From NCBI RefSeq assembly GCF_000428105.1, contig NZ_ATZH01000018.1, positions 1-64,000 on the forward strand: a DNA stretch of 64,000 nucleotides. The letters run 5' to 3'. This document shows, piece by piece, positions 10,241-19,284 of the stretch. The notes under the pieces were generated by a model. The model ran no database searches. It was not told the origin of the DNA and saw nothing but the letters and a program-made list of their open reading frames with translations. The DNA is from Bacteroides pyogenes DSM 20611 = JCM 6294 (GTDB taxonomy: Bacteria > Bacteroidota > Bacteroidia > Bacteroidales > Bacteroidaceae). How positions within the stretch are numbered: the stretch's first letter is position 1; the number at the start of each line of letters is the position of its first letter. The translations under genes and the position numbers were made by a program.

Positions 10241-11259
10241 TAATAGGCTGCTTCGAATTCTTTCAGGAAGCGAGTATCGTTTTCTGAGAACATGCGGAGG
10301 TCTTTCACCTGATATTTCAGGTTAGTGATTCGTTCTACCCCCATTCCCAAAGCATATCCGCTGTATATTTTGCTGTCGATTCCGTTGGAGTCGAGCACGT
10401 TCGGATCCACCATGCCGCAACCGAGAATTTCCACCCATCCGGTATGTTTGCAGAACGGGCATCCTTTTCCGCCGCATATATTGCAACTGATGTCCATTTC
10501 CGCGCTCGGTTCCGTAAACGGGAAGTACGACGGGCGCAAACGTATCTTTGTGTCGGCGCCGAACATCTCTTTGGCGAAAAGCAACAATACTTGCTTCAGG
10601 TCGGTAAACGATACGTTCTTGTCGATATAGAGCGCCTCCACCTGATGGAAGAAACAGTGCGCGCGGTAGCTGATGGCTTCGTTGCGATATACACGCCCCG
10701 GACAGATGATGCGGATGGGAGGTTGTGAAGTCTCCATCACCCGGCTTTGTACGGAAGATGTATGCGTACGCAATACCACATCGGGGTGAGACTCGATAAA
10801 GAACGTATCTTGCATGTCGCGTGCGGGATGATCTTCCGCAAAGTTGAGGGCGGAGAACACATGCCAGTCGTCCTCTATTTCAGGGCCTTCGGCAATGCTG
10901 AATCCCAGACGGGCAAAAATATCGATGATTTCATTGCGTACGATAGAAAGCGGATGACGAGTACCCAGTTTAACGGCCGATGCCGTTCTTGTCAGGTCCA
11001 ATCCTTCGCTGTCGTTATTCTGGCATTCGAACTGTTCTTTCAATGCGCTGATCGTTTCTTGCGCTTTGTTTTTCAATTCGTTCAATTTCATCCCGACTTC
11101 TTTCTTCAGTTCGGCAGGAACGTTGCGGAAGTCTGCCATTAAATCGTTTATGGCTCCTTTTTTACTGAGGTATTTGATGCGGAGCGCTTCAAGCTCTTCG
11201 GCATTGGAAGCGTGCAAAGCTGCCACTTCTTGCAGAAGTTGTTCAATCTTAGCTATCAT
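10240..11259 (-). CDS. pheS: Phenylalanine--tRNA ligase alpha subunit
   Basis: 339 residues, normal for PheS. The N-terminal coiled coil (about residues 1-85) binds tRNA. The class II catalytic core follows, with HPL near GTRHPLSIVRNEI, motif 2 RVYRNEAISYRAHCFFHQVE and motif 3 GYALGMGVERITNL. It charges tRNA-Phe as an alpha2-beta2 enzyme with PheT, which is not in this window. It has its own promoter (11301-11332) and hairpin terminator. Confidence 0.97.
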   Translation of the reverse strand: MIAKIEQLLQEVAALHASNAEELEALRIKYLSKKGAINDLMADFRNVPAELKKEVGMKLNELKNKAQETISALKEQFECQNNDSEGLDLTRTASAVKLGTRHPLSIVRNEIIDIFARLGFSIAEGPEIEDDWHVFSALNFAEDHPARDMQDTFFIESHPDVVLRTHTSSVQSRVMETSQPPIRIICPGRVYRNEAISYRAHCFFHQVEALYIDKNVSFTDLKQVLLLFAKEMFGADTKIRLRPSYFPFTEPSAEMDISCNICGGKGCPFCKHTGWVEILGCGMVDPNVLDSNGIDSKIYSGYALGMGVERITNLKYQVKDLRMFSENDTRFLKEFEAAY

Positions 11260-11300
11260 CTTTCTATATATTGTATTTCAGTTCGTAGATAAAAACCTTG

Positions 11301-11332
11301 CAAAGATACAACTTTATCAGAAACCATCGAAA
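11301..11332 (-). promoter_or_regulatory. pheS promoter
   Basis: On the minus strand: TTTC (plus 11329-11332), 20 bases, TATCTTTG (plus 11301-11308). The -7 box is perfect. The start codon is about 40 bases downstream. No T-box or attenuator structure was seen. Confidence 0.65.
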
Positions 11333-11523
11333 TAATTTAGGGCTTTGTGCGGATATATTCTTTTTCCGGCGCTGCAATCGGTTTTAAAAAACGAAAAAAT
11401 ATTGCGGGATACCGGAGAAGTCGCCGTAGGAATAAGCTCGTTCTGTTCTGTCTTATTTCTTCTTATGCGGAGGGAAGCTTCCGCTCTTTCCGATGCAAAA
11501 AAGATTGTCGTTCGCCATTTGCG

Positions 11524-11575
11524 AAAGAGGCAGTGTAATTTTCCGGTATATACCGGAAAATTACACTGCCTCTTT
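11524..11575. repeat. 52-nt perfect palindrome downstream of clpB
   Basis: Positions 11524-11548 are the exact reverse complement of 11551-11575, with TA at the centre, so the whole 52 bases are self-complementary. It lies 86 bases past the clpB stop and about 190 bases before the pheS promoter. It may be the clpB terminator, but only three T residues follow the stem. The surrounding 400 bp hold no gene. An imperfect 19-base direct repeat (11582-11600 and 11646-11664) lies between it and clpB. Confidence 0.8.
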
Positions 11576-11660
11576 AACCGCAACTGCCGAAGTTTGTCAG
11601 GATTAGCTGCAAGTTTATTGTGAGAATTCTAATTGCTTTAGCTCCAACTGTCGAAGCTTA

Positions 11661-14249
11661 TCAGTTGCTGAATACTAATCCGTCTTTACCGGCATCCACA
11701 ATGATGGGCTTGCTTCGGTCTACCTCCTGCGAGAGAAGTTTTTTCGACAAGTCGTTCAGCAAGTAGCGTTGAATTGCTCTCTTCACGGGACGTGCGCCGA
11801 ATTCGGGATCATATCCCACTTGCGACAGGAAGTCTACGGCGGGTTCCGAAAGTTTCAGTTCCACTCCATTATCGGCAAGCATCTTTTGCACACTCTTAAT
11901 TTGGAGAAGAACAATCTTCCTGATTTCTTTCTCCGTCAGCGGCAGGAACATGATTGTTTCGTCGATACGGTTCAGAAATTCGGGACGAATCGTCTTTTTC
12001 AGCATATTCATCACTTCTCTTTTCGTCTCCTCGATGATTTCTTCTTTGTTGCCGCCGTTCATTTTTTCCATCTGGCTTTGTATATAGCCGCTTCCCATGT
12101 TCGAGGTCATGATGATGATGGTGTTTTTGAAGTTCACCAGCCGGCCTTTGTTGTCTGTCAGCCGTCCGTCGTCGAGCACCTGTAGCAAAATATTGAAAAC
12201 ATCGGGATGCGCTTTTTCGATTTCGTCGAACAGTACTACCGAATACGGCTTCCGGCGGATCGCTTCGGTCAGTTGTCCGCCCTCATCGTAGCCTACATAT
12301 CCCGGAGGCGCGCCCACCAAACGCGAAACGCTATGCTTCTCCTGATATTCGCTCATGTCGATGCGGGTCATCATGCTTTCGTCGTCGAAGAGGAACTCCG
12401 CCAATGCTTTCGCCAGCTCCGTTTTTCCCACACCGGTGGTACCGAGGAAGATAAACGAACCGATGGGGCGTTTCGGATCCTGCAAGCCTGCGCGGCTCCG
12501 GCGCACGGCATCGGATACGGCCTCTATGGCTTCATCCTGTCCGATTACACGTTTGTGGAGTTCTTCTTCCAGATGCAGCAGTTTGTCCTTTTCGCTTTGC
12601 AGCATCTTGCTTACGGGAATTCCGGTCCACCGCGAAACCACATCGGCGATGTCCTCCGCGTCCACTTCCTCTTTGATCATCGCTTTGTCTCCCTGCATTT
12701 CATGCAATTGTTTCTGTGTCTCTTCGATTTCCCGGTTCAATTCCTGAAGTTTTCCGTAACGTATTTCGGCCACTTTCCCGTAGTCGCCTTCGCGCTCGGC
12801 TTTATCCGCTTCGAATTTCAGATTCTCTATTTCCACCTTGTTCTGCTGTATCTTGTCCATCAGCGCTTTTTCGCTTTGCCATTTCGCTTTGTACGAGGTT
12901 TCCTGTTCTTTCAGTTCGGCAAGTTCTTTGCCTATAACTTCGAGTTTAGGTATGTCGTTCTCACGTTTGATGGCTTCTCGTTCAATCTCCAGTTGTTTGA
13001 TTTTCCGGGAGATTTCGTCCAGCTCTTCCGGTACGGAGTCGACCTCCATACGCAACTTGGCTGCCGCTTCATCCATCAGGTCGATGGCCTTGTCGGGGAG
13101 GAAGCGGTCGGTAATGTATCGACTGCTCAGCTCTACGGCAGCAATGATGGCATCGTCTTTGATGCGCACGTGGTGATGATTTTCATAACGTTCTTTCAGT
13201 CCGCGAAGAATGGAGATGGTGCTGAGCGTATCCGGCTCGTCGACCATCACAATCTGGAAACGTCTTTCCAAAGCTTTGTCTTTTTCGAAATACTTCTGGT
13301 ATTCGTCCAAAGTCGTTGCCCCGATGGAACGGAGTTCCCCACGCGCCAACGCAGGCTTGAGGATGTTGGCGGCATCCATCGCTCCTTCGCCTTTCCCGGC
13401 GCCTACCAGCGTATGAATCTCGTCGATGAACAGGATGATGTCGCCATTCGACTTCTTCACTTCGTTGATAACCGACTTCAATCGTTCCTCAAACTCTCCT
13501 TTGTATTTTGCGCCTGCCACGAGAGCGCCCATATCCAACGAGTAGACCTGTTTGTTTTTCAGGTTCTCCGGAACGTCGCCCCGCAGAATGCGGTGAGCCA
13601 ACCCCTCGACAATGGCCGTTTTACCCGTACCCGGTTCACCTATTAATATAGGATTGTTTTTGGTACGCCGGCTCAGAATCTGAAGCACTCGCCGTATCTC
13701 TTCGTCACGCCCGATTACCGGATCGAGCTTTCCGCTGCGTGCGGCTTCGTTCAGGTTGATGGCATATTTTTCGAGAGACTGATAAGTGTCTTCACTCGAT
13801 TGCGACGTTACTTTCTCGCCCTTTCTGAGTTCGTTGATGGCATTGCGCAGTTCGCTCTCCGTCATACCCGCATCTTTCAGAATGGTGGAGACGCTGCTTC
13901 TGACCGTCAGTAATGCCAAAAGAATATGTTCCAGAGAAACAAACTCGTCGCCCATCTCTTTGGAATACTGTGTCGCTTTTTGCAGCACTTCGTTCGTTTC
14001 ACGGCTCAGGTACGGCTCTCCGCCCGATACTTTCGGCAAAGATTCCGTCTGGCGTTCTGCTACGAGCGCTACTTGCTGCCCGTTCATTCCCAACTTCTGA
14101 AAAAGGAAATTGGTGACGTTCTCGCCTGTTTTCATTACTCCCAGCAAAAGGTGTGCGGGGTCGATAGCCTGTTGCCCCCGGCTTTGCGCCAGATTTACGG
14201 CTGCCTGTACCGCTTCTTGCGATTTAATGGTAAAATTGTTGAAATTCAT
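11661..14249 (-). CDS. clpB: ATP-dependent chaperone ClpB (disaggregase)
   Basis: 862 residues from the chosen start [15 protein letters not shown], which has a clear AAAGGAGA site upstream; an in-frame ATG 15 codons earlier is unlikely. Domains in order: N domain (1-145), AAA+ module 1 with Walker A GEPGTGKT and [10 protein letters not shown], the long coiled-coil middle domain (about 395-510), and AAA+ module 2 with Walker A GTTGVGKT and the FLNRIDETI sensor region. It threads aggregated proteins through a hexameric ring together with DnaK. Only a weak promoter candidate lies upstream (TAATTTTG on the minus strand, plus 14392-14399). Confidence 0.97.
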   Translation of the reverse strand: MNFNNFTIKSQEAVQAAVNLAQSRGQQAIDPAHLLLGVMKTGENVTNFLFQKLGMNGQQVALVAERQTESLPKVSGGEPYLSRETNEVLQKATQYSKEMGDEFVSLEHILLALLTVRSSVSTILKDAGMTESELRNAINELRKGEKVTSQSSEDTYQSLEKYAINLNEAARSGKLDPVIGRDEEIRRVLQILSRRTKNNPILIGEPGTGKTAIVEGLAHRILRGDVPENLKNKQVYSLDMGALVAGAKYKGEFEERLKSVINEVKKSNGDIILFIDEIHTLVGAGKGEGAMDAANILKPALARGELRSIGATTLDEYQKYFEKDKALERRFQIVMVDEPDTLSTISILRGLKERYENHHHVRIKDDAIIAAVELSSRYITDRFLPDKAIDLMDEAAAKLRMEVDSVPEELDEISRKIKQLEIEREAIKRENDIPKLEVIGKELAELKEQETSYKAKWQSEKALMDKIQQNKVEIENLKFEADKAEREGDYGKVAEIRYGKLQELNREIEETQKQLHEMQGDKAMIKEEVDAEDIADVVSRWTGIPVSKMLQSEKDKLLHLEEELHKRVIGQDEAIEAVSDAVRRSRAGLQDPKRPIGSFIFLGTTGVGKTELAKALAEFLFDDESMMTRIDMSEYQEKHSVSRLVGAPPGYVGYDEGGQLTEAIRRKPYSVVLFDEIEKAHPDVFNILLQVLDDGRLTDNKGRLVNFKNTIIIMTSNMGSGYIQSQMEKMNGGNKEEIIEETKREVMNMLKKTIRPEFLNRIDETIMFLPLTEKEIRKIVLLQIKSVQKMLADNGVELKLSEPAVDFLSQVGYDPEFGARPVKRAIQRYLLNDLSKKLLSQEVDRSKPIIVDAGKDGLVFSN

Positions 14250-14597
14250 ATCTTTATTTCTCCTTTCTTTTCTATTTTTAATAACACCCTTCAACGCTCA
14301 AAAGATTTGCCAGCGTGGGAAAACTGCCAATATTGCATCGTAAACAGCCGTTTTAAAGACAGAATGGCTCGATGTAATTGTTTGGTTATGACAAAATTAC
14401 ATATTTTTTGACTATTCTAAATGTATCTCTTTTCTATCGAACTCGCTTTGTCGTCCGGTTGAGGCAAGCTGCTACAGATGTGTTTTTTCTTTCTTATAGA
14501 TAAACAATTTCGATTCGAAATGATAAAAAACGGCGGGAATACACCATGTCATCAAACTATAAATAGTATCTTTACACTTTGTAATCAAAATAAGACT

Positions 14598-15188
14598 ATG
14601 TGTATGACAGAGAAACCTCAGATAAAACTTTCGGAAACAGTGGTGCTGATAGACGCCGCTTTCTTGAATTTCGTAATCGCCGATATGAAAGCTTATTTTG
14701 AAGCCCATTTACAACGTAGCTTGCAAGAGATCGACCTTTCCGCATTGGCCATTTACCTGACTTTGGACGCCGGGATTGCAGAAGGGGATAACGATGTGCA
14801 ATTCATATTCGTGTATGATAAGGATTCCGCCCGTCTGCTTCATTGCCATCCTTCCGACTTGAAGGAAGAACTGAACGGGGTTGCTTTCCGGTGCCGGTAC
14901 GGGGAATACAGTTTTGCCGGTGTCTCTTCCGAAGGAATGGTATCGCGCGAAGAATTGTTTATGGATATTCTGGCGATAATTTCCGATTCTGCCGAAGTGA
15001 AAAAGATGATTGTAGTTTCGTTCAACGAGGAATATGGAGACAGAGTAAGTGCAGCTTTGGATGAAGTAAAGAAAAAGGAGGTGATTCAGTTGCGGATGAA
15101 CGAGCCGGAAAATACGTTGGAATACAAGTGGGATATGCTGGCTTTCTCTGTGATGCAGGCGATGGGAATCAGGGCCGAAGAACTTTAG
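14598..15188 (+). CDS. Conserved hypothetical protein (Bacteroidales type)
   Basis: 196 residues from the ATG at 14598; the frame is open 40 codons further upstream, but that part runs through the promoter region. The protein is acidic, soluble and without a signal peptide. It looks like one alpha/beta domain, for example VVLIDAAFLNFVIADMKAYF near the start. I recognise it only as the kind of uncharacterised protein conserved in Bacteroides (a DUF6621-like entry is possible) and assign no function. A TATCTTTA box (14567-14574) is a weak promoter candidate. The last 29 bases of the gene region are duplicated just downstream. Confidence 0.65.
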   Translation: MCMTEKPQIKLSETVVLIDAAFLNFVIADMKAYFEAHLQRSLQEIDLSALAIYLTLDAGIAEGDNDVQFIFVYDKDSARLLHCHPSDLKEELNGVAFRCRYGEYSFAGVSSEGMVSREELFMDILAIISDSAEVKKMIVVSFNEEYGDRVSAALDEVKKKEVIQLRMNEPENTLEYKWDMLAFSVMQAMGIRAEEL

Positions 15189-15257
15189 GGCAGACTATCG
15201 TTTCGATGTGCTGTTGCAGCGTGGGGGCGGAATCAGGGCCGAAAAACTTTAGGGCAG
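15165..15257 (+). repeat. 29-bp direct repeat copying the 3' end of the upstream gene
   Basis: 15165-15193 and 15229-15257 differ at one base of 29. The first copy contains the last codons and the stop of the 14598 gene; the second lies in the following gap. The offset is 64 bases. The rest of the gap up to the LysR gene contains another imperfect repeat (around 15353-15379 and 15418-15445). Confidence 0.75.
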
Positions 15258-15463
15258 TCGGCAGGCGAGACTTTCAAGAAGAAAACGTGAAAACGTTAAT
15301 GGAGGCTTGCCGGGATGCTCTTTTACAGAATATGCTTAAGAATAACTCCCGCAAACATTTGTTTTTTAGTCACGCGGTAGCTGAATGCCCCAAGTGTGAA
15401 CCGTAAAATAAGCCCCACAAATAATTGTTTTTTAACCACCCGATTACCAAAATTCAATAATCC

Positions 15464-16360
15464 GTGTCCGATTTTCGTTTGAAAGTATTCCGAAGCGTAG
15501 CGAAGAATCTCAGCTTTACCAAGGCTTCGCAGGAGCTGTTCGTCAGCCAGCCCGCCATCACCAAGCACATTCAGGAACTGGAGAGCTGCTATGAGGCGCG
15601 GTTGTTCCACCGCGAGGGAAACAAAATCTCTTTGACGGAGGCGGGGAAACTGTTGCTGAAGCATAGCGAGAAAGTGCTGGATGATTACAAACAGCTGGAA
15701 TATGAGATGCATTTGCTGCACAACGAGTTTATAGGCGAGCTGAAGCTCGGAGCCAGCACCACCATTGCACAGTATGTGTTGCCTCCGTTGCTTGCCAACT
15801 TTATCGAAAAGCATCCCAAGGTGAACCTTTCTTTGCTCAACGGGAACTCCCGTGAAATTGAAACTGCTTTGCAGGAACATCGCATCGATTTGGGATTGGT
15901 GGAGGGAATCTCGCGCCTGCCCAACCTGAAATACACCCGGTTTTTGGAAGACGAACTGGTAGCTGTGGTCAATGCCTGCAACCGCCTGTCTCTTCCCGAA
16001 GAAATAACTCCCGAAGACTTGCGGCGAATTCCTTTGGTTCTTCGCGAACGCGGTTCGGGAACGCTGGATGTGTTCGAACGCGCGCTTTCGCGTTTCGGCA
16101 TCAAACTCTCGTCGCTCAATGTCCTGATGTATCTCGGCAGTACCGAAAGCATCAAATGTTTTATAGAACATACCGATTGCATGGGCATTATTTCCGTCCG
16201 TTCCATTTGCCGGGAATTGTCGGCGGGACAATTGAGGGTGCTCGAAATAGCAGGCATGCCGATGATGCGCGAGTTCGACTTCGTGCAATTGCAGGGAAAA
16301 GAAGCCGGACTGGCACAACGGTTTATGGATTTTGCAATCGGCTGCGGCAAGAAATGTTGA
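15464..16360 (+). CDS. LysR family transcriptional regulator
   Basis: 298 residues starting at GTG (SDFRLKVFRSVAKNLSFTKAS). The winged helix-turn-helix spans residues 1-60 (SFTKASQELFVSQPAITKHIQELE), followed by a linker helix and a two-lobed periplasmic-binding-like effector domain from about residue 90 (GELKLGASTTIAQYVLPPLL). The domain resembles CysB/CysL/CbbR-like regulators. LysR proteins usually control a neighbouring gene, but no divergent partner is next to it here. The men operon 580 bp downstream is on the same strand, so regulation of it is only a possibility. Confidence 0.9.
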   Translation: MSDFRLKVFRSVAKNLSFTKASQELFVSQPAITKHIQELESCYEARLFHREGNKISLTEAGKLLLKHSEKVLDDYKQLEYEMHLLHNEFIGELKLGASTTIAQYVLPPLLANFIEKHPKVNLSLLNGNSREIETALQEHRIDLGLVEGISRLPNLKYTRFLEDELVAVVNACNRLSLPEEITPEDLRRIPLVLRERGSGTLDVFERALSRFGIKLSSLNVLMYLGSTESIKCFIEHTDCMGIISVRSICRELSAGQLRVLEIAGMPMMREFDFVQLQGKEAGLAQRFMDFAIGCGKKC

Positions 16361-16375
16361 GGGGCTTGGGCGGTC

Positions 16376-16720
16376 TTTTCAAAGCCCGCCGCCTTTGAAA
16401 AAAAGCCCGCCGTGTTTGTTTTCAAAGCCCGCCGCCTTTGAAAAAAAGCCCGCCGTGTTTGTTTTCAAAGCCCGCCGCCTTTGAAAAAAAGCCCGCCGTG
16501 TTTGTTTTCAAAGCCCGCCGCCTTTTTTTCAAAGGCCGCAGTGTCTTTTTCAAAGCCCGCCGCCTTTTTTCTGCGAACCCACAGTCCTTCCTGCGAGAAC
16601 CCTCCACCTCTTCTGTGAAAGCCCACTGCCTTTCGCGAGAAATCTTCCACCTTCTCTGCAAAAGACCTCGACCCTTTTCGCGAAAACCCTCGACCTTTTC
16701 CATGAAAACCCTCCACCCTT
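16376..16720. repeat. 43-bp (2 x ~21) tandem array, degenerating outward
   Basis: Three identical 43-bp units at 16376-16418, 16419-16461 and 16462-16504. Each contains two variants of a ~21-bp core around AAAGCCCGCCG. From 16505 the core continues at 21-22 bp spacing with growing divergence (GAACCC, GAAAACCCTC and similar) to about 16720. Because the period is near a multiple of three, long frames stay open on both strands (for example 16438-16794 plus); these are not genes. The array starts 16 bases after the LysR stop. The same family recurs in inverse orientation at 56570-56700. Confidence 0.9.
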
Positions 16721-16888
16721 TTTCTTTTCCGGGCAATGGGCTGTTTCCGTACATACGGATTATGCCTGAAATCGATTCATTTCCGCTATCTTGAGGCGGA
16801 TTGCCCAATATTATTTTCTTTACCGATATAAAAACGGATTCGGTTAAATCAAGATTGAACCGATGTCGTGTTTTTTATCGCGTTCGGC

Positions 16889-16919
16889 TTTCCGTGGTTC
16901 GTCTAATTTTCTACCTTTG
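16889..16919 (+). promoter_or_regulatory. men operon promoter
   Basis: TTTC (16889-16892), 19 bases, TACCTTTG (16912-16919). It is 27 bases before the first start codon of the operon. Confidence 0.6.
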
Positions 16920-16945
16920 TAGTCTAAACCAATATTTGTGTGGCG

Positions 16946-18178
16946 ATGAAGTATAAATTGTTAGTTCTCGACGTAGACGGAACGCTTCTCAATGAGGCAA
17001 AGGAAATCACGAAGCGCACATTGTCGGCTTTGCTGAAAGTTCAGCAAATGGGAGTGCGCATTGTTTTGGCTTCGGGCAGACCTACGTATGGTTTGATGCC
17101 CTTGGCTAAAGCTTTGGAGCTGGGGAATTACGGCGGTTTTATCCTCTCTTATAACGGTTGCCAGATTATCAGGGCGGAGAACGGCGAGGTGTTGTTCGAA
17201 CGGCGCATTAATCCTGAGATGCTGCCGTATCTGGAGAAAAAAGCCCGTAAGAACGGATTCGCCATATTTACTTATCACGATGATACCATTATCACGAACG
17301 ACTCGGACAACCGGCATATCCGTAACGAAGCGCTTCTGAATAATCTGAAGATTATCAAGGAAGAAGAGTTTTCCACTTCGGTAGATTTTGCTCCATGCAA
17401 ATGTATGTTGGTGAGCGACGACGAGGAAGCGCTGATCGGCTTGGAGAACCATTGGAAAAAAAGGTTGGACGGAGCGTTGGACGCTTTCCGTTCGGAGCCT
17501 TATTTCTTGGAGGTGGTGCCGAGTTCCATCGATAAGGCGAATTCTTTGGGAGCGTTGCTCGAGCAGTTGGGCGTGAAGCGTGAAGAGATCATCGCCATAG
17601 GAGACGGGGTGTGCGACGTAACCATGATTCAATTGGCGGGTTTGGGCATTGCGATGGGGCATGCGCCCGATTCGGTGAAAGCGTGTGCCGATTTTGTCAC
17701 CCTCTCGAATCAGGAAGACGGCGTGGCCGTAGCGGTTGAAAAAGCCATTCTGGCGGAAGTGCGGGCGGCGGATGTTCCGCTCGACGAACTGAACGCCCGG
17801 GCGCGTCATGCTTTGATGGGAAATTTGGGTATTCAATATACGTATGCCGCCGAAGACCGTGTGGAAGCGACGATGCCGGTAGACCACCGCACGCGCCAGC
17901 CGTTCGGTATCCTTCACGGGGGCGCTACGCTTGCGCTGGCGGAGACGGTGGCGGGGATGGGGTCGATGATTCTTTGCCGCCCCGATGAAATGGTTGTGGG
18001 GATGCAAGTCAGCGGCAGCCACATCTCATCGGCCCACGAAGGCGATACGGTGCGTGCCGTGGGCACTGTGGTACATAAAGGACGTTCGTCTCATGTATGG
18101 AATGTGGATGTATTCACATCTACCAATAAACTGGTGTCTTCCATACGAGTGACCAACAGTATTATGAAAAAAAGATGA
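16946..18178 (+). CDS. HAD-IIB phosphatase fused to a hot-dog (DHNA-CoA) thioesterase
   Basis: About 410 residues in two parts. Residues 1-270 are a Cof-type HAD hydrolase: DVDGTLL (nucleophile), LASGRPTYG, a C2 cap, and GDGVCDVTMIQLAGLGIAMGHA. Residues about 280-410 are a PaaI/YdiI-type hot-dog thioesterase, with FGILHGGATLALAE giving His324 and catalytic Glu333, and the family's GRSSHVWNVDVF ending. YdiI/MenI-type enzymes release DHNA from DHNA-CoA, the one menaquinone step otherwise missing from this operon. I infer that this is the role of the C-terminal half. The HAD part's substrate is unknown. I start at ATG 16946; a GTG two codons earlier is possible. Its stop overlaps menF by 4 bases. 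Confidence 0.88.
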   Translation: MKYKLLVLDVDGTLLNEAKEITKRTLSALLKVQQMGVRIVLASGRPTYGLMPLAKALELGNYGGFILSYNGCQIIRAENGEVLFERRINPEMLPYLEKKARKNGFAIFTYHDDTIITNDSDNRHIRNEALLNNLKIIKEEEFSTSVDFAPCKCMLVSDDEEALIGLENHWKKRLDGALDAFRSEPYFLEVVPSSIDKANSLGALLEQLGVKREEIIAIGDGVCDVTMIQLAGLGIAMGHAPDSVKACADFVTLSNQEDGVAVAVEKAILAEVRAADVPLDELNARARHALMGNLGIQYTYAAEDRVEATMPVDHRTRQPFGILHGGATLALAETVAGMGSMILCRPDEMVVGMQVSGSHISSAHEGDTVRAVGTVVHKGRSSHVWNVDVFTSTNKLVSSIRVTNSIMKKR

Positions 18179-19266
18179 TTGTTGAGGAAAAAGAGTTGTC
18201 GGTAAGGATAGAAGCATTGGTGGGGGAGAAGCGTCCGTTCGCATGTTATCGTCTGCCCGGCGAAGAGAATATCCGCCTGCTGCAAGGAAACATACATACC
18301 CTCCGCTTGCTTTCCGGTTTCGACGAACTGAACGGAAAGAGAGGATTCGTTATGGCGCCGTTCGAGGTGAATGGAAATTCTCCGCTTGTGCTGATGGAGT
18401 GCGAACAGGAGCCGGAGACGGTCTATACGAATTGGCAGGACGGGGGGAGGCTTACCGGTTATGATGGCGATGAAAACGGCTGCAAAATCTCTTGCACGAA
18501 AGAATATGAAGCATGCTTCCGTCTTTTTATGGAGAAGTTGGGCGAAGGGGTATTCGATAAGTTGGTGCTTTCACGCAATCAGACCGTAGAGCGGACGCCC
18601 GGTTTCTCTCCGGTCGGGGCTTTCCGTGCCGCTTGTGTCCGTTACAAGCACTCGTATGTTTATTTATGCTACACTCCTCATACCGGGCTATGGCTCGGAA
18701 GCACTCCCGAGATACTTCTGTCGGGCGAACGCAACGAATGGCATACGGTGGCCCTCGCAGGCACATTGCCTTTGCAAAACGGAGGTTTGCCCCATGCCTG
18801 GAGCGAAAAGAACCGGAAAGAACAGGAGTACGTATCGGCCTACATACGGAAGCAATTGCATTCGCTGGGCATTCATGCTGCGGAAGAGGGGCCTTATCCG
18901 GTTTATGCCGGAGCTTTGTCGCACCTTAAGACAGACTTTCGTTTTTCATTGCATGACCGGATTCGTCCGGGCGACTTGCTTGCGCTTCTTCATCCCACTC
19001 CGGCCGTATGTGGCCTGCCCAAAGAACGGGCTCACGCCTTTATTTTGGAGAATGAAGGTTACGACCGCAGCTATTATTCGGGTTTTATCGGCTGGATGGA
19101 TCCCCGGGACCGGACAGACTTGTACGTCAATCTGCGCTGTATGCACATTGAAGAGGAAAACCTCGTGTTGTATGCCGGAGGCGGACTGATCGCTTCTTCG
19201 GAACTGAATGACGAATGGATGGAAACGGAAAAGAAAATGCAAACGATGAAGCGTTTGACTCAATAA
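18175..19266 (+). CDS. menF: Isochorismate synthase
   Basis: 363 residues, chorismate-binding family. The conserved C-terminal core is present: FDKLVLSRNQTVE, WLGSTPEILLSGE, the ALAGTLP block, HPTPAVCGLPKE and YSGFIGWMD. It converts chorismate to isochorismate, the first step of menaquinone synthesis. Position at the head of menD-B-C-E supports MenF rather than EntC or anthranilate synthase. ATG overlaps the upstream stop (ATGA); menD follows after 18 bp. Confidence 0.92.
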   Translation: MIVEEKELSVRIEALVGEKRPFACYRLPGEENIRLLQGNIHTLRLLSGFDELNGKRGFVMAPFEVNGNSPLVLMECEQEPETVYTNWQDGGRLTGYDGDENGCKISCTKEYEACFRLFMEKLGEGVFDKLVLSRNQTVERTPGFSPVGAFRAACVRYKHSYVYLCYTPHTGLWLGSTPEILLSGERNEWHTVALAGTLPLQNGGLPHAWSEKNRKEQEYVSAYIRKQLHSLGIHAAEEGPYPVYAGALSHLKTDFRFSLHDRIRPGDLLALLHPTPAVCGLPKERAHAFILENEGYDRSYYSGFIGWMDPRDRTDLYVNLRCMHIEEENLVLYAGGGLIASSELNDEWMETEKKMQTMKRLTQ

Positions 19267-19284
19267 ACTAAAACAACAAAAGAT

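Noticed and set aside
12207..13646. 479-codon plus-strand frame
   Set aside because: It is the antisense shadow of clpB, whose domains are unambiguous on the minus strand.
15323..16318. 331-codon minus-strand frame
   Set aside because: Antisense to the LysR gene, which has a full domain structure.
16422..16808. Open frames of 80-128 codons on both strands through the GC-rich array
   Set aside because: They stay open only because the unit is near a multiple of three and lacks stops. They have low-complexity KARRLF/KPAAF-like composition and no ribosome binding sites.
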